DNA of 28,824 bases from JAKFWF01 sp031429105 (lineage in GTDB: Bacteria > Pseudomonadota > Alphaproteobacteria > Rhizobiales > Hyphomicrobiaceae): NCBI GenBank assembly GCA_031429105.1, contig JANOYV010000186.1:1-28824 (forward strand). Direction: 5' to 3'. Shown here piece by piece: positions 1-8,039 of this stretch (positions are counted from its first letter, which is position 1; each line of letters opens with the position of its first letter). Both the position numbers and the translations under genes were made by a program. Below the pieces are notes generated by a model. That model was not told the origin of the DNA. It was given only the letters and a program-made list of their open reading frames with translations, and made no database searches.

Positions 1-296
1 GCGCGGCCGACTTGCGTCTGCTTGAGGGAGAATGCCGGGCGAGCCGCCCGTTATTGACGGCTTTGGGCCACTCAATCCGATGAAAACGACGAAAACCGTC
101 GCGGACTGCATTGGTCGATCGTGCTATTCAGAGGTTCCCTAAGGAACTGGGCACTTGAAGCCATTTCCTTCGTAGGCGCGTCCTTCCAACTCTGGCCACG
201 GCAATTTAGCGCGTTAGCGTCCAAACGACTGTTGAGAACGGCACCACTCACTTGTTAGTGGTATGCGACGCAATGGGGTGACATGCTTACGATCCC
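1..296. other. Left-edge stretch with no recognisable gene
   Basis: I see no coding sequence with family resemblance on either strand. A short palindromic stretch (GTTCC-CTAA-GGAAC, 134-147) is present but too short to interpret. The stretch lies downstream of the minus-strand methylase remnant. Confidence 0.4.
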
Positions 297-1097
297 TTAG
301 AAATCAAATCCCCACTGCCCTTTCTTGCCCTCGACAAAGATCGGCGCTGGTTGGGTTTCGCCCGTATGCACCGCGACCAGTTTATGTGGTTGTTCCGCTG
401 TGGGCGCCTGTTGCGACGTCATCGCATCCACCGTTCGAACCAGAATTGCTTTTGCGGTCATCGGATCCAGCGGCTTGATCACCCCGCCGAGTGCGGTGCT
501 GCGGGTGACGTAGCCGCTAAAGCATTCCAGTGACAGCGTGTTGCCGTGGACGATGTAAGCGTTCGCATTGCGCATCAGCAGGTTCAACGCGGTCATGTGA
601 ACACAGGTAAGATCGCGGTCGGTGCCGTAAAAGGTCGCGTTGGGAGCCAACGGCATGGCGGCGATGAAAAACCGACCGCTGCCGCAGGCCGGATCGGCGA
701 TACTGATCGCCTCTTGGGTCGGCTCTACGATCATTTGTGCCATCATCTTGCACAGCGGCTCGGGCGTGAAGAACTGTCCAGCGTAGCGGTTGGTGATGGC
801 TTCCTGTTCGTAGATGCTGCCGAGATAATCGGGGAAGCTGCCGTTGAGCGCCGTTTCCGTGCGACAGGCCCGCATAAACGCACCTAGAGCGTTGGCGAAG
901 TGGTCGGCGGGATGATCTTTTCCAGGAAGACGTGGACCGTACTTACGCATGATCGCCATATAACGTTCATCGTCGTCGCCGTTCTGGCGTGATAGGGCGG
1001 CGAGCGGGAGCGCCAACCAATCGTCCCACAGCTTGAAGAAGTTATCGCCGGTGCTGGCTTGGATTTTCTAGAGCTCTTGGGCAATCGGATGCGACAT
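297..1097 (-). pseudogene. Small N-6 DNA methylase (COG0286-like), interrupted by an amber codon near its start
   Basis: The frame encodes a SAM-dependent adenine-methylase fold: a GQFFTPEPL segment is followed by motif I ADPACGSGRF (about 668-700). I see no NPPY/F catalytic motif, so activity is uncertain even in an intact copy; short accessory methylases of plasmid or ICE type often look like this. The longest uninterrupted reading starts at a TTG (1016), but homology-like sequence continues upstream in the same frame (DNFFKLWDDW) to a TAG at 1068-1070. Beyond the stop the frame reads MSHPIAQEL from an ATG at 1097. ELEKIQ would be a natural sequence there, so GAG to TAG is the simplest explanation. 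The TTG product would lack the N-terminal 27 residues. It sits among other remnants, which supports decay. A real N-terminally shortened protein remains possible. Confidence 0.65.
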
Positions 1098-1214
1098 TCA
1101 TTCGGGCAGTCACTTGGGTATTGGGTTGTCTGACAACCAGCAGCCGAGCGCCCTTGGCGCGCGACGGTCAGTGCCCGCGTCAGCGATCGTTACCGGTCAG
1201 GCGGAGACACCAGG

Positions 1215-1340
1215 GTGGCTCCAAGTGTCATAGCTGGCGCAACCAGTGCAGAGCAGGTCGAAGCCAACGCTAAGGCCGCGTCGTGGGCACTTACACCTGC
1301 CGATGTGGCCGAGATCGATACGATTGCGACCAAGCGTTGA
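1215..1340 (+). pseudogene. Aldo/keto reductase C-terminal remnant
   Basis: Forty-two codons ending in TGA (1338-1340) read like the C-terminus of an aldo/keto reductase: a SVIAGATSAEQVEANAKAAS segment followed by LTPADVAEIDTIA. Members of this family end with a beta strand giving VIxGATxxEQV, then a helix and an L(T/S)xxDxxxID helix. No matching NADPH-binding or catalytic (D/Y/K/H) part is visible upstream, so only the tail is left. It lies 48 nt from the IS3-family OrfA remnant on the opposite strand, consistent with truncation by transposition or recombination. The upstream limit is approximate. Confidence 0.6.
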
Positions 1341-1388
1341 GGAGAGACTGCGAAGGCGCATGCCCGCGTCGCCCAAGCTGGCTCGCCG

Positions 1389-1679
1389 CTAATCTTCAGC
1401 TTCGCCGTAGAATACCTTGGCGGCTATGTGCTGATCGTGTCGGCCGCGCTTTGCGTGGCGGCGTTTGCCAGCTTCGAGGAACTCTTTCGACCAGCTGTAG
1501 CAGAGGCTCTCGGCGATGCCTTCACGGCGACAGAGCTCGGAAATGGTCGCCTCGCCGCGTAGTCCGTCGAGGACGATACGGATTTTTTCTTCCGCCGAGT
1601 ATTGCTTGCGGGTAACCCGGCTGATGTCGCGAACGAGCTTCTCGGATGGCGTCTCAGACGTCTTGGTTTTGAAACTCAT
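1389..1679 (-). mobile_element. IS3-family transposase OrfA remnant
   Basis: Ninety-six residues contain the helix-turn-helix region typical of IS3/IS911-type OrfA: TRKQYSAEEKIRIVLDGLRG, then ISELCRREGIAESLCYSWSKEFLEAGKRR. I chose the ATG at 1679 because AGGAG (1686-1690) lies at good spacing; a GTG at 1685 overlaps that site. After GKRR (about residue 73) the expected leucine-zipper part of OrfA is not recognisable, and the frame ends after 22 unrelated residues. No OrfB (DDE integrase) or terminal inverted repeats are visible. This is therefore a 5' relic of the element, probably not mobile, lying between aldo/keto reductase and GST fragments. Confidence 0.75.
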
Positions 1680-1772
1680 GTCCACTCCTAAGGGGATGAC
1701 AATGAGCTCAAAATTCTCCGTTCCTCAAGCCGATAGTTTTGTCTCACAGGGGTTGATGTCGGACAAGGGCCG

Positions 1773-1960
1773 TGGCTGGCAGGCGCCACTTTCTCGCTGA
1801 CCGACATTCACCTTTCTCCCTAGTCCGTATCGGAGAACATGCAGCGCGTGGTGTGCACTTGGCAGACTATCCGAGATGCCATGATTGGTGGGATCGCGTG
1901 AAAGCACGGCCCGCGTTTGTCCGCGCCCGCATCGAGCCTGTCGCGTTCAAGGACGACTGA
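1773..1960 (+). pseudogene. Glutathione S-transferase C-terminal remnant with frameshift
   Basis: Two frames together make a GST C-terminal helical domain. Codons from 1773 read WLAGATFSLTDIHLSP and hit a TAG at 1821. The continuation, LVRIGEHAARGVHLADYP then WWDRVKARPAF, is in the frame of 1772 and ends at TGA 1958-1960. The pattern (WLAG..FSLTDI, then an L.DYP..WW.R...RPAF) is characteristic of GSTs, where the aspartate of SLAD/SLTD is the N-capping residue of helix 6. One base appears to be missing near 1815-1821. The glutathione-binding thioredoxin domain is not visible upstream, where the IS remnant begins. Confidence 0.65.
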
Positions 1961-2124
1961 CAACGAACCTGTCTCGAATTTTTTGGTCTAAATTTAATTG
2001 GTTGCGAGTTCGTATGTCTGCGCGCGCTTAGAAGTCGGTGCGACGACATTCACGATGCGACTTGACTAATGGCAGCCGCCCATTCGTGATGCGCGAAATA
2101 AACCGCAATAAAGTGGACCATCAC

Positions 2125-3276
2125 ATGTCGGCTTTCGAAACCATCAGCGGATACCAGGGCGAACTGACGGCCATCCGCCGCGATTTTCATGAACATCCCG
2201 AGATCGGCATGGAGGAGGTACGCACGGCTGATATTGTCGCCAAGCTGCTGACCAGCTGGGGGATCGAGGTGCACCGCGGCGTCGGCAAGACGGGTGTCAT
2301 CGGCGTGCTGAAGCGCGGCGAGGGCAAGCGAATCGGACTCCGCGCCGACATGGACTGCCTTCCCATGGAGGAGCAGACGAACCTGCCGTATCGTAGCAAG
2401 ACGGCTGGCAAAATGCATGCCTGCGGACACGACGGCCACACCACCATGCTGCTCGGCGCAGCGCGCTACCTTGCACAGTCGCAAGACTTCAAGGGCACGG
2501 TAAACTTTATCTTCCAGCCAGGCGAAGAAGGCATGGGGGGTGCCCTTGCAATGCTCGAGGACCGGCTGTTTGAACGTTTTCCATGTGACGAAATCTACGC
2601 ATTGCACAATCGCCCGAACATGCCCATCGGCAAGTTCGCCATTCGCAAGGGACCGTCTGCTGCGGGTGGTGCGTTCTTTGACATCCGGATAACGGGTCTC
2701 GGCAGCCATGGCGCAAGGCCTGAAGCTGGGATCGATCCGGTTTTGGTCGCGGCCCACCTCACGACGGCCCTGCAGTCGATCGTCTCGCGCAATATCAGTC
2801 CTCTCGACACTGCAGTGCTCAGCGTGACCCGCATCGTCGGTGGTGACGCGTATAATGTCATCCCGCAGACAGCCACGCTGTCCGGCACCACGCGCGCGTT
2901 CTCTAACGAGGCGATGAAGAAGATGGAGACGAACATGCGTCGCATCGCCAAGGGTGTTGCCCAGGGCTTCGGCGCCGAAGCGGAGGTGGATTATCGTCTG
3001 ATTTTCGCGCCGCTGATCAACTCCGATGACCAAGTGGACGCCATCGCGGATGCAGCCGCGTCAATCGCTGGCGAGGCGAACGTCGAGCGCAATCGGGAGC
3101 CGGGTATGGGTTCGGAGGATTTCAGCTTCATGATGGAGAAGGTGCCAGGCGCCTATATTCATGTCGGCAACGGCCCGAGCGCGGACCTGCACAACCCGGC
3201 CTACAACTTCAATGACGACTGCACCCCTTATGGCGCGGCGATGTTTGCGACGCTGATCGAGCGGCGACTGGGGTAA
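2125..3276 (+). CDS. M20 family amidohydrolase (HipO/IAA-amino-acid hydrolase type)
   Basis: A 383-residue metal-dependent amidohydrolase, full length for the HipO/AmhX/IAA-aminoacyl hydrolase group, which cleaves N-acyl amino acids or related amides in the cytoplasm. The N-terminal signature RRDFHEHPEIGMEE is followed by metal-site residues C100 and H102 (HACGHDGHT, residues 98-106), the E134-E135 pair in PGEEGMGG, H161 (ALHNRP) and H356 (DLHNPAYNF). All expected ligands are present. The dimerisation domain falls roughly at residues 180-290. I chose ATG 2125 because family similarity begins there; ATG 2089 and GTG 2038 are in frame upstream but add non-conserved residues. It faces the transporter operon convergently with a 26-nt gap and is preceded by an AT-rich stretch near 1976-2000 that could hold its promoter. 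Its substrate is not predictable; a link to the imported compound is inference. Confidence 0.9.
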   Translation: MSAFETISGYQGELTAIRRDFHEHPEIGMEEVRTADIVAKLLTSWGIEVHRGVGKTGVIGVLKRGEGKRIGLRADMDCLPMEEQTNLPYRSKTAGKMHACGHDGHTTMLLGAARYLAQSQDFKGTVNFIFQPGEEGMGGALAMLEDRLFERFPCDEIYALHNRPNMPIGKFAIRKGPSAAGGAFFDIRITGLGSHGARPEAGIDPVLVAAHLTTALQSIVSRNISPLDTAVLSVTRIVGGDAYNVIPQTATLSGTTRAFSNEAMKKMETNMRRIAKGVAQGFGAEAEVDYRLIFAPLINSDDQVDAIADAAASIAGEANVERNREPGMGSEDFSFMMEKVPGAYIHVGNGPSADLHNPAYNFNDDCTPYGAAMFATLIERRLG

Positions 3277-3302
3277 ACGCACAGGGCAACGTCGACACTG
3301 CT

Positions 3303-4067
3303 TCAATACCGGGCCATGCCGAGGGAGAAGCCGCCGTCAACGGTGTAGAGCCCTCCCGTCGAGTAGGAAGCAGCACTCGATAGCAGAAAGACGGCTAATT
3401 CAGCGATTTCTTCCGGTGTGCCGAGACGCTGCATCGGGATGCGCGCGACTTTCGCCTCCATCTCTGCGCGGGCAGCAGGCGTCGTGACGCCAGCGGTGAC
3501 ACGGTCGGTCGCGATCACACCGGGCAGGATGGCATTGACGCGGATGCCATGCGGCGCAAGCTCGACCGCGAGCACGCGCGTTAGCTGGTTGAGTCCAGAC
3601 TTCGAGGCACCGTAGTGGGCGATACCGGGACGTGCGAGGGTGCTGGCGGTCGACGAGATGTTGACGATGGAGCCTGGCACGTTGGCTGCGATCATACCGC
3701 GTGCTACGGCCTGGGAGACGAGGAACGGCGCCCGCAGGTTGAGGTCCAGGACCCGATCCCATTCTTCCACCGTCAACTACATGAGCGGCGTGACGGGATA
3801 GATGCCGGCGCAATTGACGATGCCGTCGATACGCCCTGCAGCCGCGGCGACGAGACCGACCTCATGGGCGTCGGTGAGATCACCGGCGACCACGTCGATC
3901 ATACCGGCAGGTGCGGCGAGACGGTCGCGCGCGGTTTCGAGGTCGGCGGCGGTGCGGTCGGACATGACCAGCCGTCCGCCGGCCTCGATCACGCGCCGCG
4001 AGATTGCAAAGCCGATGCCAGAAGCTGCGCCGGTGATCAGGATGCGGCCGAGCGAGGGGGTGGTCAT
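3303..4067 (-). pseudogene. SDR family oxidoreductase interrupted by in-frame TAG
   Basis: The frame encodes a classical short-chain dehydrogenase/reductase of about 254 codons: cofactor motif TGAASGIG near the N-terminus, NCAG, NISSTAS with the catalytic serine, YGASK with the catalytic Tyr and Lys, and a C-terminal VDGGFSLG. It is broken by a TAG at 3777-3779 between PVTPLM and LTVEEWDRVLDLNL, with no change of frame. Related enzymes usually have Asp or Glu at this position, so one base change (for example GAG to TAG) explains it. The ATG at 4067 lies 1 nt beyond the stop of the upstream ATPase gene, with AGGA inside that gene, so it was the last gene of the transporter operon. The C-terminal half alone (from TTG 3776) would lack the NAD(P)-binding motif and be inactive. 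A sequencing error cannot be excluded. Confidence 0.8.
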
Positions 4068-4068
4068 G

Positions 4069-5043
4069 TCATGTCCTGGCGAAGTGGCAAGCCGTCAGGT
4101 GGCGGCCGTCGGCTGTGGCAAGCGTTGGCTCAATCTCAGCGCACTGCGGCGCAGCACTTGGGCAGCGCCCGCGAAACCGGCAACCCGACGGCAGGCGCCC
4201 AGCATCCGGTGGCTCGCCTTCGAGGGTGAATGTCTCAGTAACGCGGCGACCACCAATCTCCGGGATCGCCGACAGCAACGAGCGCGTGTAGGGGTGCTGC
4301 GGGTTCGAGAACAGATCTTCCGTCGGCGCAATCTCGACGATACGACCAAGATACATCACCGCCACGCGGTCACACATGATGCGTACGACTGACAGGTCGT
4401 GTGAGATGAACAGGTAGGTGAGGTCGAACTTCGTGCGTAGGGCTCGGAACAGCTTAAGTACCGTCGCCTGCACCGACACGTCGAGGCCCGAGGTCGGCTC
4501 GTCGAGGATGACGAGGCGAGGCTTCAAAGTGAGAATGCGGGCGAGGCCGACGCGGCGCTGCTGGCCGCCGGACAACTCGTGCGGGTAGAGGTCGAGATGG
4601 GCCGACGGCAAACCCACCGCGGTCAAGATCTCCTCGATCCGCGCGTCACGTTCGGTGCGTGATAGCGTGGTGTGTGTGGCAAGCGGCTCGTCGAGTGAGC
4701 GGCGAATGGTCCAGCGCGGATCGAGCGCGTTGCCAGGGTCCTGGTGCACGTATTGCAGGCGCTGTGCAATGGCGCGCCGCTGCGGACCTGTAAGTGCGGA
4801 GATCTCCTTGCCTTCGAACTGCATGCGACCGGCGGTTGGCACATGAATGCCGGCCAGCGTCTTGCCGAGTGTGGTCTTACCGCAGCCGGACTCGCCGACG
4901 ACGCCCAACGTCTCGCCAGGACGTATCTCGAATGAAACTTCGTCCAGGGCCTTGATGGCGCCCGTGCGGATGCCAAATGCATTGCGAAGGGGGAAATGTC
5001 GCGCCAGTCCCTGAACCGAAAGCATGGGGGATGTCGCGTTCAC
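4069..5043 (-). CDS. Peptide/nickel-type ABC transporter ATP-binding protein (DppF/OppF family)
   Basis: A 324-residue ABC ATPase that would energise the importer encoded upstream. It has Walker A GESGCGKTT (K56), signature ELSGGQQRR, Walker B LVILDEPTSGLD and a switch histidine in FISHDLS. The C-terminal oligopeptide-transporter extension has the cysteine-bearing GCRFRGRCPSAAPQC. The start is a GTG at 5043 that overlaps the TGA of the preceding ATPase (GTGA, 5040-5043), indicating translational coupling; an ATG six codons in (5025) is an alternative. With its partner it forms the two-ATPase arrangement typical of Dpp/Opp/Ddp importers. Substrate specificity comes from the binding protein, not from this subunit. 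Confidence 0.93.
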   Translation of the reverse strand: MNATSPMLSVQGLARHFPLRNAFGIRTGAIKALDEVSFEIRPGETLGVVGESGCGKTTLGKTLAGIHVPTAGRMQFEGKEISALTGPQRRAIAQRLQYVHQDPGNALDPRWTIRRSLDEPLATHTTLSRTERDARIEEILTAVGLPSAHLDLYPHELSGGQQRRVGLARILTLKPRLVILDEPTSGLDVSVQATVLKLFRALRTKFDLTYLFISHDLSVVRIMCDRVAVMYLGRIVEIAPTEDLFSNPQHPYTRSLLSAIPEIGGRRVTETFTLEGEPPDAGRLPSGCRFRGRCPSAAPQCAEIEPTLATADGRHLTACHFART

Positions 5044-6074
5044 GACCGAACCTCGGCTGCTTGGCGCAGAGGGTGAAAGCAGCGCACAACGTGCTCGCTA
5101 CCGGTGATGCCTGGCCGGGCCGCACTGCACTCGACAGTCGCTTGATGGCAGCGCGGGTGGAAGCGGCAGCCGCTCGGCGCTTTGAGCAGGCTCGGGATCT
5201 CGCCGCCGATCTCCCGGATCTCGGCACCGGGCTTCGGCAGACTGTCGAGCAGGCGGGCAGTGTAAGGGTGCTGTGGGTTGGCGAAGAACGGCCCGATCGG
5301 CGCGGTCTCCACTTCTTGGCCCGCATACATCACGGTGATGTCGTCACAGATCTCATAGGCAGTTCCCATGTCGTGCGTGGTCATGAGTACCGATACGTTG
5401 CGATCCTTCGCGAGGCGCTTCAGGAGTTTCAGGATCTGCGCCTGGATGGTGACATCGAGCGCCGTGGTCGGCTCGTCGGCGATGATCAGGTCTGGCTTGG
5501 TCATCATCGCCATGGCGATCAGCAGGCGCTGGCGCTGGCCACCGGAGAACTCTTCGGGAAGCTTCTTGAAGGCGCGTTCGGGCTGCGGGATCTGGACCTC
5601 GGCAAGCATGGCGAGTGCTGCCTCCCGGTCGGCCTGACGGCGCTTACGCGGATAATGTGTAAGCAAGGCACCGAGCGAGCCTGTGTTGGCATCGCGGATT
5701 GGCGATTTCCACTTCATCAGTTCCATGATCTGATCGCCGATGCGAAACAGCGGATTGAACGAGCCGTAAGGGTCTTGCGGCACGAAGGCGATGCGGCGGC
5801 CCTTGATGTCTCGATCGAAGGCGGTGGGGTCCATTGCCAGGATGTCCTGGCCGGCAAAGCGAACGCTGCCGCCGTCGTAGCTGGCATTCGATGGCAGGAT
5901 GCCGAGGATTGCACGGGCAAGCGTGGTTTTGCCCGATCCGGATTCACCGACGAGGCCCATTATGGCACCGGGCCGCATCGTTAGATTTACGCCATCCAGC
6001 ACCCGCGCGATGCCACGCTCGGTGGAAAAGCTAATCTTCAGATCTTGGACTTCGAGCAGGGCTTCACCGGTCAT
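5040..6074 (-). CDS. Peptide/nickel-type ABC transporter ATP-binding protein (DppD/OppD family)
   Basis: A 344-residue ABC ATPase. Walker A is GESGSGKTT (K49), the signature is EFSGGQRQR, Walker B is LIIADEPTTALD and the switch region is MTTHDMG. The C-terminal extension has GCRFHPRCHQATVEC, the conserved cysteine region of Dpp/Opp ATPases. I chose ATG 6074 because it gives a normal N-terminus; the open frame extends 34 codons upstream into the permease gene without family resemblance. The start overlaps the 3' end of the DppC-type permease by 11 nt, and the stop overlaps the next ATPase gene by 4 nt. It acts on the inner membrane face together with the DppF-type partner. Confidence 0.93.
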   Translation of the reverse strand: MTGEALLEVQDLKISFSTERGIARVLDGVNLTMRPGAIMGLVGESGSGKTTLARAILGILPSNASYDGGSVRFAGQDILAMDPTAFDRDIKGRRIAFVPQDPYGSFNPLFRIGDQIMELMKWKSPIRDANTGSLGALLTHYPRKRRQADREAALAMLAEVQIPQPERAFKKLPEEFSGGQRQRLLIAMAMMTKPDLIIADEPTTALDVTIQAQILKLLKRLAKDRNVSVLMTTHDMGTAYEICDDITVMYAGQEVETAPIGPFFANPQHPYTARLLDSLPKPGAEIREIGGEIPSLLKAPSGCRFHPRCHQATVECSAARPGITGSEHVVRCFHPLRQAAEVRS

Positions 6075-6921
6075 GCGAACGCCGTATGCGAGGGTCGAGG
6101 ATGTCGCGCAGGCCGTCGCCGAGCAAGTTGAACCCCATGACGACAATGAAAATGGCAACGCCGGGCGCCAGCGCATACCACCAAGATTGTGGTAGGAACT
6201 CGCGCGATTCAGCGATCATGCGACCCCATTCAGGCGCTGGCGGTGGCGCGCCCAGGCCGAGGAAGCCGAGCGAGGCGGCTGTCAGGATGGTAAAGCCCAT
6301 ACCGATTGAGGCGCGAACGATGATCGGTGAAGCGACGTTCGGCAGCACGTGCAGCAGCACAATCCGCCACGGCGCCACGCCAAGCGCGATTGCTGCTTCG
6401 ATGAAGGTCTCGTTCTTAAGTGCCTTGACTTCTGCGTAGACGAGCCGCGTGAACCAGGGCCAATACGTGATCGACAATGCTAAAATGACGTTCTCAATCG
6501 ACGGTCCCAGCGTCTGCGCGATCGCGATGGCAAGCACGATCTGCGGCACGGCCAGGAACACGTCAGACACGCGCATCAAGATTTCGCCGAGCCAACTGCC
6601 GCGCCAACCTGCGATCAAGCCAATCGGCACGCCGACCAGCATCGAGGCACCAACCGCGATGACCGCGATCATCAGTGTAATGCGGGCGCCGTAGATCACG
6701 CGGCTATAGATGTCGGCGCCCATGCGGTCGGTGCCGAGCAGCCAGTTGGAACTTGGCGGCAGCAGGCGCAGCTTTGGGTTCATGTCCCACACCGCATCGG
6801 GGTGGGTCGAGATGAGAGGTGCGAAGATAGCCGCCAGTACGACCAGACCGACGAGGATCAGTCCGAGTAACGCCGAGCGGTCCTGGATGATCTTGCGCAG
6901 TGCGTATGCCAATCCGCTCAT
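6064..6921 (-). CDS. ABC transporter permease (DppC family)
   Basis: A 285-residue inner-membrane permease. An N-terminal membrane segment (LLGLILVGLVVLAAIFAPLI) is followed by the short periplasmic stretch with LLGTDRMGADIYSRVIYGAR characteristic of DppC/OppC, then further hydrophobic segments. The cytoplasmic EAA-type coupling loop EAAIALGVAPWRIVLLHVLP contacts the ATPases. The protein ends with GDGLRDILDPR, the usual DppC terminus. ATG 6921 overlaps the TGA of the DppB-type gene by 4 nt (ATGA, 6918-6921), deciding the start; the open frame runs far upstream within dppB but is out of frame there and not real. It pairs with the DppB-type subunit to form the translocation pore. Confidence 0.93.
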   Translation of the reverse strand: MSGLAYALRKIIQDRSALLGLILVGLVVLAAIFAPLISTHPDAVWDMNPKLRLLPPSSNWLLGTDRMGADIYSRVIYGARITLMIAVIAVGASMLVGVPIGLIAGWRGSWLGEILMRVSDVFLAVPQIVLAIAIAQTLGPSIENVILALSITYWPWFTRLVYAEVKALKNETFIEAAIALGVAPWRIVLLHVLPNVASPIIVRASIGMGFTILTAASLGFLGLGAPPPAPEWGRMIAESREFLPQSWWYALAPGVAIFIVVMGFNLLGDGLRDILDPRIRRSHDR

Positions 6922-7925
6922 GCCCGCCCCCCGCGCGGATCGATCAGTTCGTGCACGAGATCTACGATGAGATTGACCACCATGAAGACCCCGCCCGCAT
7001 AGACAGTGAAACCCATCACACCGGCATAATCCGACTGCACGATCGCTTCGTAAGCGTAAGCTCCAATACCTGGCCACTGGAACACGGTCTCGATCACTAC
7101 GGCACCGGCGAGTAGGATGCCAAATAACAGGCCGATCTGGGTGATCGTAGAGGTCAGTGCGTTGCGCAGCACGTATTTCCATACGACCACCGCGCGGGGG
7201 ATGCCGATCGCGGTCTGGTAGGTGACAAACGGCTTCTGCAATGTGTCGAGCACGCCAGCGCGCGTGAAGCGCACCACCGTCGCCAAGGCCGGAATGGCAA
7301 GGGTGAGGGCTGGCAGACACAAGTGTGCCAGCGCATTGCCGAGACGATCGAGTCGGCCAGAAAGTACCGCGTCGATCAGCATGAAGCCGGTAATGGCCTT
7401 GGGAGGAAAGCCGGTAATGCGTCCCTGTAACGGCAACCAGCCTAGGTCCATGGCAAACACCAGCTGCAGGATCAGTGCCAGCCAGAAGCTTGCCATGGCA
7501 AGCCCGGCGACGGTCATGATCCGAAGTGCATGATCGAGCGCGGTGTTACGGCGCAGTGCCGAGATTACCCCCAGCGGAATGCCAACCAGCACGGCGATGA
7601 TCATAGCAACGAGGGTGAGCTCGAAAGTCGCGGGCAATCGTGCGAACAGGTCGTCAGCGACCGGCCGAGTGGTGAAAAGACTAGTGCCAAGGTCGCCATG
7701 CAGGAGATTGCGATAGTAGTCGAACAACTGAACAAGCAGAGGTCGATCCAGGCCGAGCTTGGCGCGAAGGGCCGCAATCTGCGCCTTGGTCGCCGTCTCG
7801 CCAGCAAGTAGCGCCACCGGGTCCGATGGAATGACGCGAGAAATAAAGAACACGATCGCGATTAGCCCCGCCGCGGTCGGCACGAACCAGGCGAGGCGCT
7901 TTGCAATTAACGTGAGGATGCGCAT
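6918..7925 (-). CDS. ABC transporter permease (DppB family)
   Basis: A 335-residue permease of the dipeptide/oligopeptide/nickel family. It starts with the typical MRILTLIAKRLAWFVPT helix, followed by FFISRVIPSDPVALLAG, the DppB-specific periplasmic region with a DYYRNLLHGDLGTS segment, and about six hydrophobic segments. The coupling loop is near YQTAIGIPRAVVVWKYVLRN and the C-terminus is VNLIVDLVHELIDPRGGRA. I chose ATG 7925 by family fit; twenty codons of open frame upstream do not resemble the family. The gene lies 114 nt downstream of the solute-binding protein gene, and the gap holds a strong hairpin, so it is probably expressed by read-through at a lower level than the binding protein. 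Confidence 0.93.
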   Translation of the reverse strand: MRILTLIAKRLAWFVPTAAGLIAIVFFISRVIPSDPVALLAGETATKAQIAALRAKLGLDRPLLVQLFDYYRNLLHGDLGTSLFTTRPVADDLFARLPATFELTLVAMIIAVLVGIPLGVISALRRNTALDHALRIMTVAGLAMASFWLALILQLVFAMDLGWLPLQGRITGFPPKAITGFMLIDAVLSGRLDRLGNALAHLCLPALTLAIPALATVVRFTRAGVLDTLQKPFVTYQTAIGIPRAVVVWKYVLRNALTSTITQIGLLFGILLAGAVVIETVFQWPGIGAYAYEAIVQSDYAGVMGFTVYAGGVFMVVNLIVDLVHELIDPRGGRA

Positions 7926-7954
7926 GAGGACCTGAGGTTGCGCAGGTAGATGAA

Positions 7955-7992
7955 CGGCGCTGGGCTGACGGCCGTCAGCCAACAAAGCGCCG
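7955..7992 (-). other. Intercistronic stem-loop between binding-protein and permease genes
   Basis: An 18-bp perfect palindrome, GGCTGACGGCCGTCAGCC (7963-7980), is nested in an outer 7-bp inverted repeat, CGGCGCT (7955-7961) with AGCGCCG (7986-7992). Both arms together give a long GC-rich hairpin in the minus-strand transcript. No U-run follows it, so it is unlikely to be a full intrinsic terminator. In many binding-protein operons a hairpin in this place protects the upstream mRNA and lowers downstream expression; that role here is inference. Confidence 0.7.
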
Positions 7993-8039
7993 ACCAGCTT
8001 GTCCCTTCATCGGGGGCAAGGCGGCCGGCCAACTGTGCA

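Noticed and set aside
2050..2089. TCACGA...TCGTGA inverted repeat before the left M20 gene
   Set aside because: The arms are only 6 bp, widely spaced, and overlap possible alternative starts; not enough to call an operator.
2050..3033. 327-codon open frame on the - strand
   Set aside because: It is antisense to the intact M20 amidohydrolase and lacks recognisable motifs.
4977..5984. 335-codon open frame on the + strand
   Set aside because: It is antisense to the DppD-type ATPase gene, whose Walker and signature motifs are clear.
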